Source of the DNA: Desulfuromonas acetexigens
GTDB lineage: Bacteria; Desulfobacterota; Desulfuromonadia; Desulfuromonadales; Trichloromonadaceae
Length of the DNA stretch: 64,000 nt
Reading direction: 5' to 3'
Assembly (NCBI RefSeq): GCF_900111775.1
Contig: NZ_FOJJ01000002.1
Span: 1 to 64,000 of the forward strand
A program made the position numbers and the translations under genes. Under the pieces are notes generated by a model. The model saw only the letters and a program-made list of their open reading frames with translations, was not told the DNA's origin and made no database searches. Positions within the stretch are counted from its first letter, which is position 1, and every line of letters begins with the position of its first letter. Shown piece by piece: positions 19,764-28,569 of the stretch.

Positions 19764-20945
19764 TTATAAAGCGCCGACCTTCAGCCGATCCCCTCCTTGC
19801 GCCTTGGCTTCGTAAAGAGCCTTGTCCGCCTGGGAAAAGAGCTGCTCCAGCATATCGGAGTGACCGAGATCTTGCTGCTCGGGATGCTCCGAGGGGACCG
19901 GCAAAGCCGCCAAGCCCGCGCTGAAGGTGATCCCGAAATCCTCCCCCTTCGCGGTCCAGACCAGGTCGCGAATCGATTTACGCAAGCGTTCGGTGAGTTC
20001 GGTCGCGCCGTCAATACCGGTCTCCGGGAGGATCACCGCAAACTCCTCACCACCAATCCGCGCGAGAATGTCCGTCTCCCGCAACCGGTTGCGCAGGGTA
20101 TCGGCCACATCCTTGAGAACCTGATCCCCCATTCCATGGCCATAACGATCATTGACCCGCTTGAAAAAGTCGAGGTCAATAATCACGAAGGTCGCCGTAT
20201 GCCGATAACGTAGGGCCCGAGCCACCAGCAGGGCCCCTTCGGAGAAGAAAAACCGCCGATTGTACAAGCCGGTCAGGGCATCGACCATGGCCAGGGACTG
20301 ATAACGCTCTTTCAGCTCTTGGGTTTCCCGCAACACATTCTCCAACTGACGGGTTCGTTCCCGAACCTGTTTTTCCAGATTATGCAAGAGCCGGCTCGAC
20401 ATCATCGCCTGCCCGAGAAAGAGCGCAAAGAGGGGGATGAAACGCTGTTGCCAGGCGCCGAACCGCTGGGGTTCGAAGGCCGCAAGGAGCAAAACGCCGA
20501 CCCGCTCTCCGCCCACCACCAGGGGGGAACCAAGCAAACTGCGGGGGGAGCCCTCCTTCACCAGGGGGTTGAGTGCGTCATCGGCCAGACAGTCATCACA
20601 AAGGCAAACCTCGCCGGAGCGAACCACCTGCTCGACAAAGGCGGCCTCGAGGGGAGGAACCTCGTCGCAGCAGGCATTTCCCCCCTCGGAACAGATTTTC
20701 AGGGTGCCGTTGCACCAGGCCACGGCGGCGACGGGGCGTTCGCTTCCGGCCTCGACAAAGAAGAGGGCGCAGCGCTCGACACCATAATTTTCTACCAGGG
20801 AAACAAGCGCCTCCTGCAGGAGCTGTCCTTCGCCGCACTGGCCAAGATCGAGGGAACCCAGCCCCTGGAGGGTGGAAAGGGAGGACAACAGCTCATCGAA
20901 AACGGCCGTCATCTCCTGAAAAGTTTTATTGAGGGGGAGTGTCAT
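19764..20945 (-). CDS. GAF-GGDEF diguanylate cyclase
   Basis: A 393-residue cytoplasmic protein that should make cyclic di-GMP. A GAF-like sensory domain (about 25-180) is followed by a coiled coil (EKQVRERTRQLENVLRETQE) and a GGDEF domain. The active-site motif is GGEEF (near residue 297), with VDALTGLYNRR at the domain start and an inhibitory-site RETD five residues before GGEEF, so product inhibition is expected. Five cysteines near residues 83-118 (ICSEGGNACC, VCLCDDC) could bind a metal or sense redox. Its ATG overlaps the stop of the HDOD gene as TGATG, implying coupled expression. Confidence 0.92.
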   Translation of the reverse strand: MTLPLNKTFQEMTAVFDELLSSLSTLQGLGSLDLGQCGEGQLLQEALVSLVENYGVERCALFFVEAGSERPVAAVAWCNGTLKICSEGGNACCDEVPPLEAAFVEQVVRSGEVCLCDDCLADDALNPLVKEGSPRSLLGSPLVVGGERVGVLLLAAFEPQRFGAWQQRFIPLFALFLGQAMMSSRLLHNLEKQVRERTRQLENVLRETQELKERYQSLAMVDALTGLYNRRFFFSEGALLVARALRYRHTATFVIIDLDFFKRVNDRYGHGMGDQVLKDVADTLRNRLRETDILARIGGEEFAVILPETGIDGATELTERLRKSIRDLVWTAKGEDFGITFSAGLAALPVPSEHPEQQDLGHSDMLEQLFSQADKALYEAKAQGGDRLKVGAL

Positions 20946-21802
20946 CAGGCATCAACTCCATGCCGGGTCAGGGTCCGGGCCATGTTGCGAAATTCCTCGG
21001 CCCGCTGGATCACCTCGGCGATCACCTGATCGATTTCCTCGCGCCGGCCCCAGTGGGTTCCCACGGGCTCCGGAAAGGGGGGCAGACCCTCATGGTCCAG
21101 GGACGTCTCGGCAAGTCGAACCGCGACCGCAACGAGCTCGGCCAGGGGGTTATCGCGCAGGACCGCCAGAGGGGAGCGACAGCGTCCGATCGCCTCGCAC
21201 AGCGGTTCGGGTAGCCCCCAGCGCCGCGCCAAAAGGGTGCCGGCCTGTTCGGCATCGACACCGAGCAGTTGCTGCGTCAAGGCGTGCGGGTCGGCCTCCT
21301 CGCTGGTGAAAACCCGATTCATCTCTTCGGGATAGAGCGCAACCAGGGCGCGCGTCCCGAGATTGTGCAGTAGCCCGGCGGCATAGGCCGCCCCCGGCGA
21401 GGGAGAGGGCGTCCCGCGATGGAGCGGCGTCAAGGCCCGGGCCAGGTGGGCGGTGACAACGGAAAGATACCAGTGGCGCTCTTCCCTGAATCCCGGGCAG
21501 GACTGGACCCGCAAGGAGCTTTCGAGAGCGAGGGAGAGGGCCAGGGCCTTGGCCATGGAGAGTCCGAGCACCCGGATGATGGCTTCGGCCACCGACTGGA
21601 TCTTCCCCCGATGACCGTAGTAGGCGGAATTGGCACAGCGCAGGATGCGGGTCGTCAATTCCGGATAGGTCTCGACGATGGCGGCGACCTCTTCGAGATC
21701 CGCCTGATCGTCGGCGAGCACGGCGAGGATCTCCTTCGCCATGGGGGACGGGGGGGCGAGATCCTGCAAGCGAAAGAGCCTGGATCGGGAGTCCTGATTC
21801 AA
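20945..21802 (-). CDS. HDOD-domain protein
   Basis: A 285-residue HDOD protein, a non-catalytic relative of HD phosphohydrolases used in delta-proteobacterial signalling. The domain fills most of the chain: LPPSP-like APPSPMAKEILAVL, IVETYPELTTRILRCANSAYYG, IQSVAEAIIRVLG, and AAGLLHNLGTRAL. It lies 51 bp after dxs and overlaps the diguanylate cyclase gene by one base, so the two are probably one signalling unit. Binding partners are unknown. Confidence 0.88.
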   Translation of the reverse strand: MNQDSRSRLFRLQDLAPPSPMAKEILAVLADDQADLEEVAAIVETYPELTTRILRCANSAYYGHRGKIQSVAEAIIRVLGLSMAKALALSLALESSLRVQSCPGFREERHWYLSVVTAHLARALTPLHRGTPSPSPGAAYAAGLLHNLGTRALVALYPEEMNRVFTSEEADPHALTQQLLGVDAEQAGTLLARRWGLPEPLCEAIGRCRSPLAVLRDNPLAELVAVAVRLAETSLDHEGLPPFPEPVGTHWGRREEIDQVIAEVIQRAEEFRNMARTLTRHGVDA

Positions 21803-21853
21803 ACCAACCTCCTCCGAAGAACTAAAAGCATGAAATGGAATGAAAGCGACCGG

Positions 21854-23770
21854 TCAAACACCGGTCGCCAAGGTAATACGAGAGTTTTGCGCTGAAGCTC
21901 CCTGAGCGAAATGTTCGCGCACCTGCGCCACCAGGCTTGCCGCATCGATACCGATACGTTGACGCAACTCATCCTGGGTCCCCTGTTCGACAAAGCGGTC
22001 GGGCACCCCGAAACGGAGCACGCGGGGGCTTGCGCCCTGATCGGCGAGCAGTTCCAACACCGCCGAACCGAAACCGCCCTGCAGGGCGTTCTCCTCGACG
22101 GTCAGCAACAGCCCGGTGGCACGGGCTTCGGCGAGGATCAGTTCGCTGTCAAGGGGCTTGACAAAACGGGCATCGACCACGGCCAGGGAGAGTCCCTCCT
22201 CCTGCAAACGCTCGGCGGCTTCCAGCGCCGCTGCCACCCCAACGCCAAGCGCCAAAAAAGTGCCGTCTGTCCCCTCGCGCAACTTCTCCCCCCGGCCGAT
22301 TTCCAGCGGCTCGATGACCTCGGGAATGGGCAGCCCCAGCGCCGCCCCCCGAGGATAGCGGTAGGCGAAGGGACCTTCTGCGACCAGGGAGGTGCGAATG
22401 GCGCGGCGCAGTTCGATTTCATCCCGGGGGGCCATGACCGCCAGATTGGGGATGTGACGCAGAAAGGAGAGATCGAAGACCCCGTGATGGGTCGGACCGT
22501 CAGCGCCGACCAGTCCGCCCCGGTCGAGAGCAAAGGTCACCGGCAGGTTCTGCAGGCAGACATCGTGCAGCACATTGTCGTAGGCCCGCTGCAGAAAGGT
22601 CGAATAGAGGGCGACGGTGGGACGCAGTCCGTTCGCCGCCAGTCCGGCAGCAAAGGTCACGGCGTGCTGTTCGGCGATGCCAACGTCGAAGAACCGTTCG
22701 GGAAAGCGTTTGGAGAATTCGATCAGTCCGGTCCCCTCGGGCATCGCGGCAGTAATCGCCACCACCCGGGGATCGGCTTCGGCCAGGGCAATGAGGCTCG
22801 CACCGAAGACCTCGGTATAACTGGGAGGGCCACCGGCGCTGCTTTTGACCTGCCCGGTCTGACGGTCAAAGGGACCGATGCCATGGAAAAGCGCCGGATT
22901 CTCCTCGGCCGGAGCATAGCCCTTCCCCTTTTTGGTGAGGACATGGAGCAGCACCGGGCCTTTGAGCCGGGAAACATTCTCCAGGGTCTCCATGAGATCT
23001 TCGAGCTGATGGCCGTCCACCGGGCCGACGTAGTCGAAGCCGAAGGCCTCGAAAAGCATCCCGGGGGTGAAAAAGCCCTTCAAGGAATCCTCGGCGCGAC
23101 GGGCCAGATTGAGCAGATCCTTGCCGAAATGGGGCATGCCCGAGAGGATGGACTTGGCGTCTTTCTTCATGCGCACGAAGAGGTCGGAGGTCATCTTGCG
23201 GCTGAGGAAGGAGGCCAGCGCCCCGACATTGGGGGAAATGGACATTTCGTTGTCGTTGAGAATGACGACCATATCCTTCTTCAGATCGCCAGCCTGGTTC
23301 AGCCCTTCGAAGGCCAGCCCCGAGGTCAGCGAACCGTCGCCGATGATCGCCACCACCTTTTCCCGTCCCCCGCGGGCGTCGCGGGCCGCCGCCATGCCGA
23401 GCGCCGCCGAGATCGAGGTGCTGCTGTGCCCGACGCCGAAAGCGTCGTAAGGGCTTTCGCTGCGCTTGGGAAAACCGCTGATGCCGTCCAGCCGGCGCAG
23501 GGTGGAGAAACGGTCGAGACGGCCGGTCAGCAGCTTGTGGGCATAGGCCTGATGCCCCACATCCCAGACGATCTTGTCCGTCGGCGTATCGAGCACCCGG
23601 TGCAGGGCGATGGTCAGTTCCACCACCCCCAGGGAGCTGGCCAGGTGCCCGCCATTGACGGATGTCGTGGCGACAATCCGCTCACGCAACTCTTCAGCCA
23701 GGTCCTTGAGTTCCGTGAGGGAGAGATCCTTGATGGCGGGGGGATAGTTATTGATCTTTTCCAGATTCAT
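21854..23770 (-). CDS. dxs: 1-deoxy-D-xylulose-5-phosphate synthase
   Basis: A 638-residue thiamine diphosphate enzyme that joins pyruvate and glyceraldehyde 3-phosphate, the first committed step of the MEP isoprenoid pathway. The ThDP-binding region [18 protein letters not shown] ... [14 protein letters not shown], the N-terminal [16 protein letters not shown] with [15 protein letters not shown], and the transketolase C-domain with [15 protein letters not shown] are all present. The ATG at 23770 is chosen because GGAGAAAAGG lies at a good distance; a GTG two codons earlier is too close to it. It follows ispA by 36 bp. Confidence 0.96.
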   Translation of the reverse strand: MNLEKINNYPPAIKDLSLTELKDLAEELRERIVATTSVNGGHLASSLGVVELTIALHRVLDTPTDKIVWDVGHQAYAHKLLTGRLDRFSTLRRLDGISGFPKRSESPYDAFGVGHSSTSISAALGMAAARDARGGREKVVAIIGDGSLTSGLAFEGLNQAGDLKKDMVVILNDNEMSISPNVGALASFLSRKMTSDLFVRMKKDAKSILSGMPHFGKDLLNLARRAEDSLKGFFTPGMLFEAFGFDYVGPVDGHQLEDLMETLENVSRLKGPVLLHVLTKKGKGYAPAEENPALFHGIGPFDRQTGQVKSSAGGPPSYTEVFGASLIALAEADPRVVAITAAMPEGTGLIEFSKRFPERFFDVGIAEQHAVTFAAGLAANGLRPTVALYSTFLQRAYDNVLHDVCLQNLPVTFALDRGGLVGADGPTHHGVFDLSFLRHIPNLAVMAPRDEIELRRAIRTSLVAEGPFAYRYPRGAALGLPIPEVIEPLEIGRGEKLREGTDGTFLALGVGVAAALEAAERLQEEGLSLAVVDARFVKPLDSELILAEARATGLLLTVEENALQGGFGSAVLELLADQGASPRVLRFGVPDRFVEQGTQDELRQRIGIDAASLVAQVREHFAQGASAQNSRITLATGV

Positions 23771-23806
23771 TTGCACAGCCTTTTCTCCGCAAGCGCGACC
23801 CGGTTG

Positions 23807-24697
23807 TCAGCAGCCGCGATCGACAATATAGCGGGCGATTTCCCGCAGAGGCTCAGCGGGGGCGCCCAGAGGCGCCAGATATTCGATGGCCCGTTCCTTG
23901 AGTTCCCGGGCTCGCGCGCGCGCTTCGTTCAGCCCCAGCAGGGCAGGATAGGTGATCTTCCCCCGCGCCTGATCCCCACCGACCCCCTTACCCAGGGCCG
24001 CGCTTTCGCCGACCACATCGAGAATATCGTCGGCGATCTGGAAGGCCAGACCAGCAGCACCGGCATAACCGCTCAGGGCCTGCATGGCGCTGTCGTCGGC
24101 GGCGCCGACCAGCCCCCCAGCCTGAACCGAGGCCAGGATCAACGCCCCGGTCTTATGGGTGTGGATATATTCGAGAACGGGAAAATCGACGGTTTGCCCT
24201 TCCGATTCCATATCGACCACCTGGCCACCGACCATCCCCATCGACCCGGAACAGCGGGCGACGAGATGGATGATGCGGGGGAGGGTCGCGGGGGACAGAC
24301 CCGAACAGAAGTCCGGATCGGAAAGCAGGACAAAGGCCTGAGTCAGCAGGGCGTCGCCGGCGAGAATCGCCGTCGCCTCACCGAAGACCTTGTGATTGGT
24401 CGGCCGCCCCCGGCGCAGATCATCATCGTCCATGGCCGGCAGGTCGTCATGAATCAGCGAATAGGTATGGATCATTTCCAGGGCGCAGGCCACCGGCAAC
24501 GCCCGCTCGGTTGGCGCGCCCACCGCCTCGCAGGCGGCCAGAGCCAGCACCGGCCGAATGCGTTTGCCACCGGCGAAAATCGAGTAGCGCATGGCTTCGT
24601 GCAGCCGCCCGGGCAAAGTCGCCGCATCGGGAAGATAACGGTCCAGCGCCTGTTCGACCAGAGCGATCCGCTCATCGAGATAGCTGTGCAAATCCAT
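23807..24697 (-). CDS. ispA: polyprenyl synthetase (farnesyl/geranylgeranyl diphosphate synthase)
   Basis: A 296-residue prenyltransferase that condenses isopentenyl diphosphate with allylic diphosphates. Both aspartate-rich motifs are visible: DDLPAMDDDDLRRGRP and FQIADDILDVVG. The GGKRIRP motif near the N-terminus binds IPP. Length and the short-chain-type first motif favour farnesyl diphosphate synthase. The ATG at 24697 has a GGAG six bases upstream; a TTG overlapping the xseB stop is an alternative start. It sits in the common xseB-ispA-dxs order. Confidence 0.93.
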   Translation of the reverse strand: MDLHSYLDERIALVEQALDRYLPDAATLPGRLHEAMRYSIFAGGKRIRPVLALAACEAVGAPTERALPVACALEMIHTYSLIHDDLPAMDDDDLRRGRPTNHKVFGEATAILAGDALLTQAFVLLSDPDFCSGLSPATLPRIIHLVARCSGSMGMVGGQVVDMESEGQTVDFPVLEYIHTHKTGALILASVQAGGLVGAADDSAMQALSGYAGAAGLAFQIADDILDVVGESAALGKGVGGDQARGKITYPALLGLNEARARARELKERAIEYLAPLGAPAEPLREIARYIVDRGC

Positions 24698-24711
24698 CCG
24701 TAACTCCGGCG

Positions 24712-24939
24712 TCAATCCTGGGGAAAGGGGTGTTTGGCGAAGCCGCCGTCCTCGCTCCGAGTCAGCTGTTCGACCTTGAGTTCGACCTCGTCGAGCAACC
24801 GACGGCAGAGCGCCGCGTTCTTCACCCCGTCCTCGAAAAGGGAGAGGGAGGCCTCCAGGCTGAGATCCTCCTGCTCCAGACTTTCGACCGCTGTTTGCAG
24901 GGCCTTGAGTGCCCCTTCGAAACTCGTTTTTTTGGCCAT
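24712..24939 (-). CDS. xseB: exodeoxyribonuclease VII small subunit
   Basis: A 75-residue protein matching XseB: SFEGALKALQTAVESLEQEDLSLEASLSLFEDGVKNAALCRRLLDEVELKVEQL is the expected helical hairpin. It assembles in several copies on XseA to form the single-strand-specific exonuclease VII. The ATG is at 24939, with AAGGAGT upstream. It is separated from xseA by an M23 peptidase gene and placed directly before ispA. Confidence 0.93.
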   Translation of the reverse strand: MAKKTSFEGALKALQTAVESLEQEDLSLEASLSLFEDGVKNAALCRRLLDEVELKVEQLTRSEDGGFAKHPFPQD

Positions 24940-24989
24940 CCCGACTCCTTGCGCAAGTGTTGGATTATGAACATGCCCCCCAAGGGGAG

Positions 24990-25847
24990 TCAAGATTTTT
25001 TCCCACCCAGAAGGGTCGTCAGGGCCAGGGGATCGACCCGGTCGCCGCGCAATTTCACCCCCCAGTGCAGATGGGGGCCGGTGGAGCGGCCGGTACTGCC
25101 GACCCGCCCCAGGGGTGTGCCCAGGTCCACCGTCTGGTTGGGGGCGCAATCGAGGCTTTCGAGATGGCAGTAGATGCTGTAGAGACCGTCGCCATGATCG
25201 ACGATAGCGGTGAGACCGCAATAGTAAAGATCGCCGGTAAAGACCACCCGCCCGGCGCCGCCAGCGCCAACGACCGTCCCCCGGGGGCTGCGGAAATCGA
25301 CCCCGGCATGGGGGGAGCGAGGTTGACCATTGAGGATACGGCGCAGACCGAAGGGGCTGCCCATCGGGTCGCCGACGGGCAGGACAAAAGCCGTCGGCAG
25401 CGGCACCGACGAACGCACCGAAAAGATCTGCCGGAGCAGCTTGCTCTCCCGCTCGATACGCTGGAGAACGGCCGGATCCTGCGGAGAGACGTAGGCCTTG
25501 GGGAGGGTGAGGCGTTCTTCCGGACGTTTCTTCGCCGTAACCTTCAGGGTTCCGACCGGCCGTTCCGTTCCCCCCGGTAGCCGCAGGCGCAGGGGATAAT
25601 CGCCAGGGTCGGCCCCCAGGTCGAGCCCGAGGAGCGCCCATCCGCCCTCTTCCCCCGGCTCCAGGGGAATCAGCTTGTCATTGAAGCGCAGCTCCCCCAC
25701 CGTCGGCCCGCTCGCGATCCAGCGCGCCAAGGCGACCTCGCCGGGGGCGATTACCTCCGGCTCCAGACGCAGTTCATCCCCCCAGGCCAAAGCCGTTATC
25801 CCCAGCCATAATCCCACCAACAGCAGCAACCAGTTTAGCTTCTTCAT
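24990..25847 (-). CDS. M23 (LytM-type) peptidoglycan endopeptidase
   Basis: A 285-residue exported protein with a signal peptide (about 1-23, MKKLNWLLLLVGLWLGITALAWG), a beta-rich N-terminal domain (about 24-110), a linker, and a C-terminal peptidase M23 domain. Zinc ligands look intact: H-x-x-x-D in SPHAGVDFRSPRG, and the H-x-H pair in GPHLHWGVKL. It should cleave peptide cross-links in the periplasm. Its ATG overlaps the xseA stop as ATGA, so it is translationally coupled to a DNA-repair nuclease, a conserved but unexplained pairing. Confidence 0.92.
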   Translation of the reverse strand: MKKLNWLLLLVGLWLGITALAWGDELRLEPEVIAPGEVALARWIASGPTVGELRFNDKLIPLEPGEEGGWALLGLDLGADPGDYPLRLRLPGGTERPVGTLKVTAKKRPEERLTLPKAYVSPQDPAVLQRIERESKLLRQIFSVRSSVPLPTAFVLPVGDPMGSPFGLRRILNGQPRSPHAGVDFRSPRGTVVGAGGAGRVVFTGDLYYCGLTAIVDHGDGLYSIYCHLESLDCAPNQTVDLGTPLGRVGSTGRSTGPHLHWGVKLRGDRVDPLALTTLLGGKKS

Positions 25848-27040
25848 GATTCCACCTCTTCGATGCGAGCCGCCGCCTGCCCCTGGGCGAAACGCAGGCG
25901 CACCCGCTCGCCGGGGGTGAGAACGGCCGCATCACGAACGACGTCCCCTCCAGCCCGACTGACGACGGCATACCCCCGCCCCAGGGTCCGCAGAGGGGAG
26001 AGATCGTCCAGCCGTTCGGCCAGGCTGCTCAGGCGCCAGGCCCGTTCTTTCAGCCGTCTTTCCATGGCCTGTGACAGCCGACGGGCCAAGTCGGCCTGGC
26101 GCTGCCGGGCCAAAGCCAGGCTTTCCCGGGGGGAACGCAGGCGACGGTGCAGCCCGTTGAGCCGCTCCCGGCCGAAATCGACCCGGCGCCGCATCTGCGT
26201 GGCCAGGCGCATGACCAGATGGTCGAGATGCCCTTCCAGCTCCAGCCGCCCGCGCGCCACCATTTCGGCGGCGGCGCTCGGTGTCGGCGCGCGCAGATCG
26301 GCAACGAAATCGGCGATGGTATGATCGACTTCGTGCCCCACCGCCGAGATCACCGGAATCTTCGAGCCGTGAATGGCCCGCGCCACCGGCTCTTCGTTGA
26401 AGGCCCAGAGATCCTCGAGGGAACCGCCGCCGCGCCCGACGATCAGCACCTCAGCCTCCCCCTGGCGGTTGAGTTCGGCGATGGCGGCGGCGATCTCCTC
26501 GGCCGCCCCCTCCCCCTGCACCCGCACCGGCCGTAGCAACAGATGCACCCCGGCCCCCCGGCGGCGCAGAACCTGGATGATGTCGTGAATCGCCGCCCCG
26601 GTCGCCGAGGTGACGACACCAACCACCCGGGGAAAGGCGGGGAGCGGGCGCTTGCGCTCGACGGCGAAGAGCCCCTCGTCGGCCAGGCGGTTTTTGAGTT
26701 GCTCGAAAGCCAGCTGCAGCCCCCCCACGCCTCGGGGTTCCAGCCCTTCCACGATCAGCTGCACCTCCCCGCGCTGGGGATAGAGGGACAAACGGCCACG
26801 ACAGACGACCCGCATGCCACTTTCGGGAACGAAGCCGAGAAGGCGGTTCTGCGCGCGAAACATCACCGCGCGCACTTGGGCGTCGGCATCCTTGAGGGAA
26901 AAATACCAGTGGCCCGAAGCGGGGATGGAGAAGTTGGAAATCTCCCCCTCGACCCAGACCTGCATGAAATTGTCCTCGACCAGCTCGCGCAACAGGGCAT
27001 TGAGCCGCGACACGGTGAGGATCATAATGTTGTCTTGCAT
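25844..27040 (-). CDS. xseA: exodeoxyribonuclease VII large subunit
   Basis: The catalytic subunit of exonuclease VII, about 398 residues. An OB-fold domain (ILTVSRLNALLRELVEDNFMQVWVEGEI...NF) is followed by the nuclease core with GVVTSATGAAIHDI, RGGGSLEDLWAFNEE and VISAVGHEVDHTIADFVADLRAPTPSAAAE, then a long coiled coil. Three in-frame ATGs compete (27055, 27040, 27025); I chose 27040 because GGTGG lies eight bases upstream. First gene of the minus-strand operon that continues through dxs. It diverges from the ParA-like gene. Confidence 0.93.
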   Translation of the reverse strand: MQDNIMILTVSRLNALLRELVEDNFMQVWVEGEISNFSIPASGHWYFSLKDADAQVRAVMFRAQNRLLGFVPESGMRVVCRGRLSLYPQRGEVQLIVEGLEPRGVGGLQLAFEQLKNRLADEGLFAVERKRPLPAFPRVVGVVTSATGAAIHDIIQVLRRRGAGVHLLLRPVRVQGEGAAEEIAAAIAELNRQGEAEVLIVGRGGGSLEDLWAFNEEPVARAIHGSKIPVISAVGHEVDHTIADFVADLRAPTPSAAAEMVARGRLELEGHLDHLVMRLATQMRRRVDFGRERLNGLHRRLRSPRESLALARQRQADLARRLSQAMERRLKERAWRLSSLAERLDDLSPLRTLGRGYAVVSRAGGDVVRDAAVLTPGERVRLRFAQGQAAARIEEVES

Positions 27041-27071
27041 TGCGAATACCACCATATATGGGGGTTTAAGA

Positions 27072-27108
27072 TTGACTTTTACGCCTATCTGCCCTATATA
27101 GGGCCCTA
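27072..27108 (+). promoter_or_regulatory. promoter with nested palindromes before the ParA-like gene
   Basis: TTGACT (27072-27077) and TATATA (27095-27100) are 17 bp apart, a strong plus-strand promoter. The -10 lies inside the perfect palindrome CCCTATATAGGG (27092-27103), which overlaps a second perfect palindrome, TAGGGCCCTA (27099-27108). A dimeric regulator bound here would cover the start site. The region is shared with divergent xseA. Confidence 0.65.
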
Positions 27109-27134
27109 TCTATCGACCCGCGGAAGGAAGTCTC

Positions 27135-28541
27135 ATGTCCCGACCTTATGTACTGACCATCTCCAGCGAAAAAGGCGGGGTCGGCAAGACCACCCTGGCC
27201 ACCAATCTGGCCATCTACCTCAAAGCCATCAACGAAGATCTGCCGGTCACCCTCTTCAGTTTTGACAACCACTTCTCGGTGGACCGCATGTTCCGCATCG
27301 GACGCGCGCCCCACGCCGGCAACGTGCTGAAGATGCTGGTGGAGAAAAAAATCGACCCGGCAGTCGAGATGGGGGAGTACGGGGTGCAGTTCGTCCCTTC
27401 CAGCGGCGAACTGGCGGAAATGCGCGACCAATTGACCAACCCCGCGCGCCTCGCCCGGATCCTCGCCGAGTCGGAACTCTCCGGGGTGGTCATTATCGAC
27501 ACCCGCCCCGACATGGACATCTTCACCCAGAATGCCCTCTTCGCCGCCGACCGGGTCGTGGTCCCGGTGAAGGACGCCCCCTCCCTGGAGAACTGCAAGC
27601 ACCTCTACGAATTCTTCGACCGTCACGGCCTTTCCCGGCGGGCGCTGCGCATCCTCCCCTGCCTGGTTGACCAGCGCATCCACTACGACGGCCCCTTCCG
27701 CGACCCCTACCAGCTGCTCAAGGCCTACGCCATCAATCGCGGCTACCGCTGCCTGGAAGGCTATATCGCCAAAAGTCCCAAAGTCGAATCCCTCAACACC
27801 AACCCCGAAGGGAAGATCTACCCGGTCATCACCCACGGGCGCGCCACCGAGGTCCATGTCCAGTTTTCCCATCTGGCCCGCCAGATCTATCTGGACACCC
27901 TCGAGGCCCAACCCCGCCGTCTCGACCTCTTCGCCGAGGAATTGGGGCGCCAGGCCCACGCCCGGGATGAATCCTTCAGCACCCGCCGCGCCCACCTGAG
28001 CAGCACCTGCCTGCTCTGCGACAAACCCCTCGTCGCCGACGACGGCTGTCTTCATGCTGGTTATTACTGGGAAAATCCAGCCGCCGAGCGGGCCGGCTTT
28101 CTCGAAGAGGACTGTTTCGCCGGCCTCGTCTTTCCCTATTTCTATCGCTCCCGGCGCCAGATCGAAAATCAGGATCCCCTGCGCGAACTCTTTCGCGAGT
28201 CGGCGCAACGCTCCTTCTTCGTCCTGCGTCGCGCCCCCAACAGCCGGGGCTTCTACCAGCAGCAGCTCTCCTTCTACCGTTTTGACGACGAGGGGCTGGA
28301 AGTCTCCCACAAGGTCATTGAGCTGCCCGAACTCTCCGGCGCCCCCCAGGAAGGGCTGCCCCACTGGACCCCCCTGCTGCGCAACGCCGCCCTGCTCGAT
28401 GACGACAACCGCCTCACCGACGGTTTTCTGCTCATCCGCCGGGTCAGCTCCGATTTCTCCGAAGGGATTCTCTACGACGAACAGTACCGGCAGTTCCGAC
28501 AAACGGCTGAGCGCATCGCCGCGCAACTCCCCCGGGACTAA
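27135..28541 (+). CDS. ParA/MinD-like ATPase fused to an unrecognised C-terminal domain
   Basis: A 468-residue protein. The first about 260 residues are a ParA/MinD-type deviant Walker ATPase: SSEKGGVGKTTLATNLAIYL (Walker A residues 13-20), IIDTRPDMDIFT (Walker A') and VVVPVKDAPSLEN. The second half matches nothing I recognise. It opens with a possible metal-binding knuckle, CLLCDKPL (C292, C295) with another Cys-x-His pair nearby (GCLHAGYYW), followed by about 160 residues with no low complexity. The ATG at 27135 has GGAAGGAAG upstream. There is no ParB partner or parS-like site nearby, so plasmid/chromosome partition is unlikely; positioning of another cargo or signalling is possible. Confidence 0.82.
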   Translation: MSRPYVLTISSEKGGVGKTTLATNLAIYLKAINEDLPVTLFSFDNHFSVDRMFRIGRAPHAGNVLKMLVEKKIDPAVEMGEYGVQFVPSSGELAEMRDQLTNPARLARILAESELSGVVIIDTRPDMDIFTQNALFAADRVVVPVKDAPSLENCKHLYEFFDRHGLSRRALRILPCLVDQRIHYDGPFRDPYQLLKAYAINRGYRCLEGYIAKSPKVESLNTNPEGKIYPVITHGRATEVHVQFSHLARQIYLDTLEAQPRRLDLFAEELGRQAHARDESFSTRRAHLSSTCLLCDKPLVADDGCLHAGYYWENPAAERAGFLEEDCFAGLVFPYFYRSRRQIENQDPLRELFRESAQRSFFVLRRAPNSRGFYQQQLSFYRFDDEGLEVSHKVIELPELSGAPQEGLPHWTPLLRNAALLDDDNRLTDGFLLIRRVSSDFSEGILYDEQYRQFRQTAERIAAQLPRD

Positions 28542-28569
28542 AGCGGCGGGTAAAATCGCCGGCCGCCGT

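Noticed and set aside
21911-24703. 930-residue plus-strand open frame
   Set aside because: It is entirely antisense to dxs and ispA, which have full sets of motifs. A GC-rich shadow.
27135-28541. Chromosome partition ParA
   Set aside because: No ParB-like gene or parS-like site is near, and the protein has a large extra domain not found in ParA.
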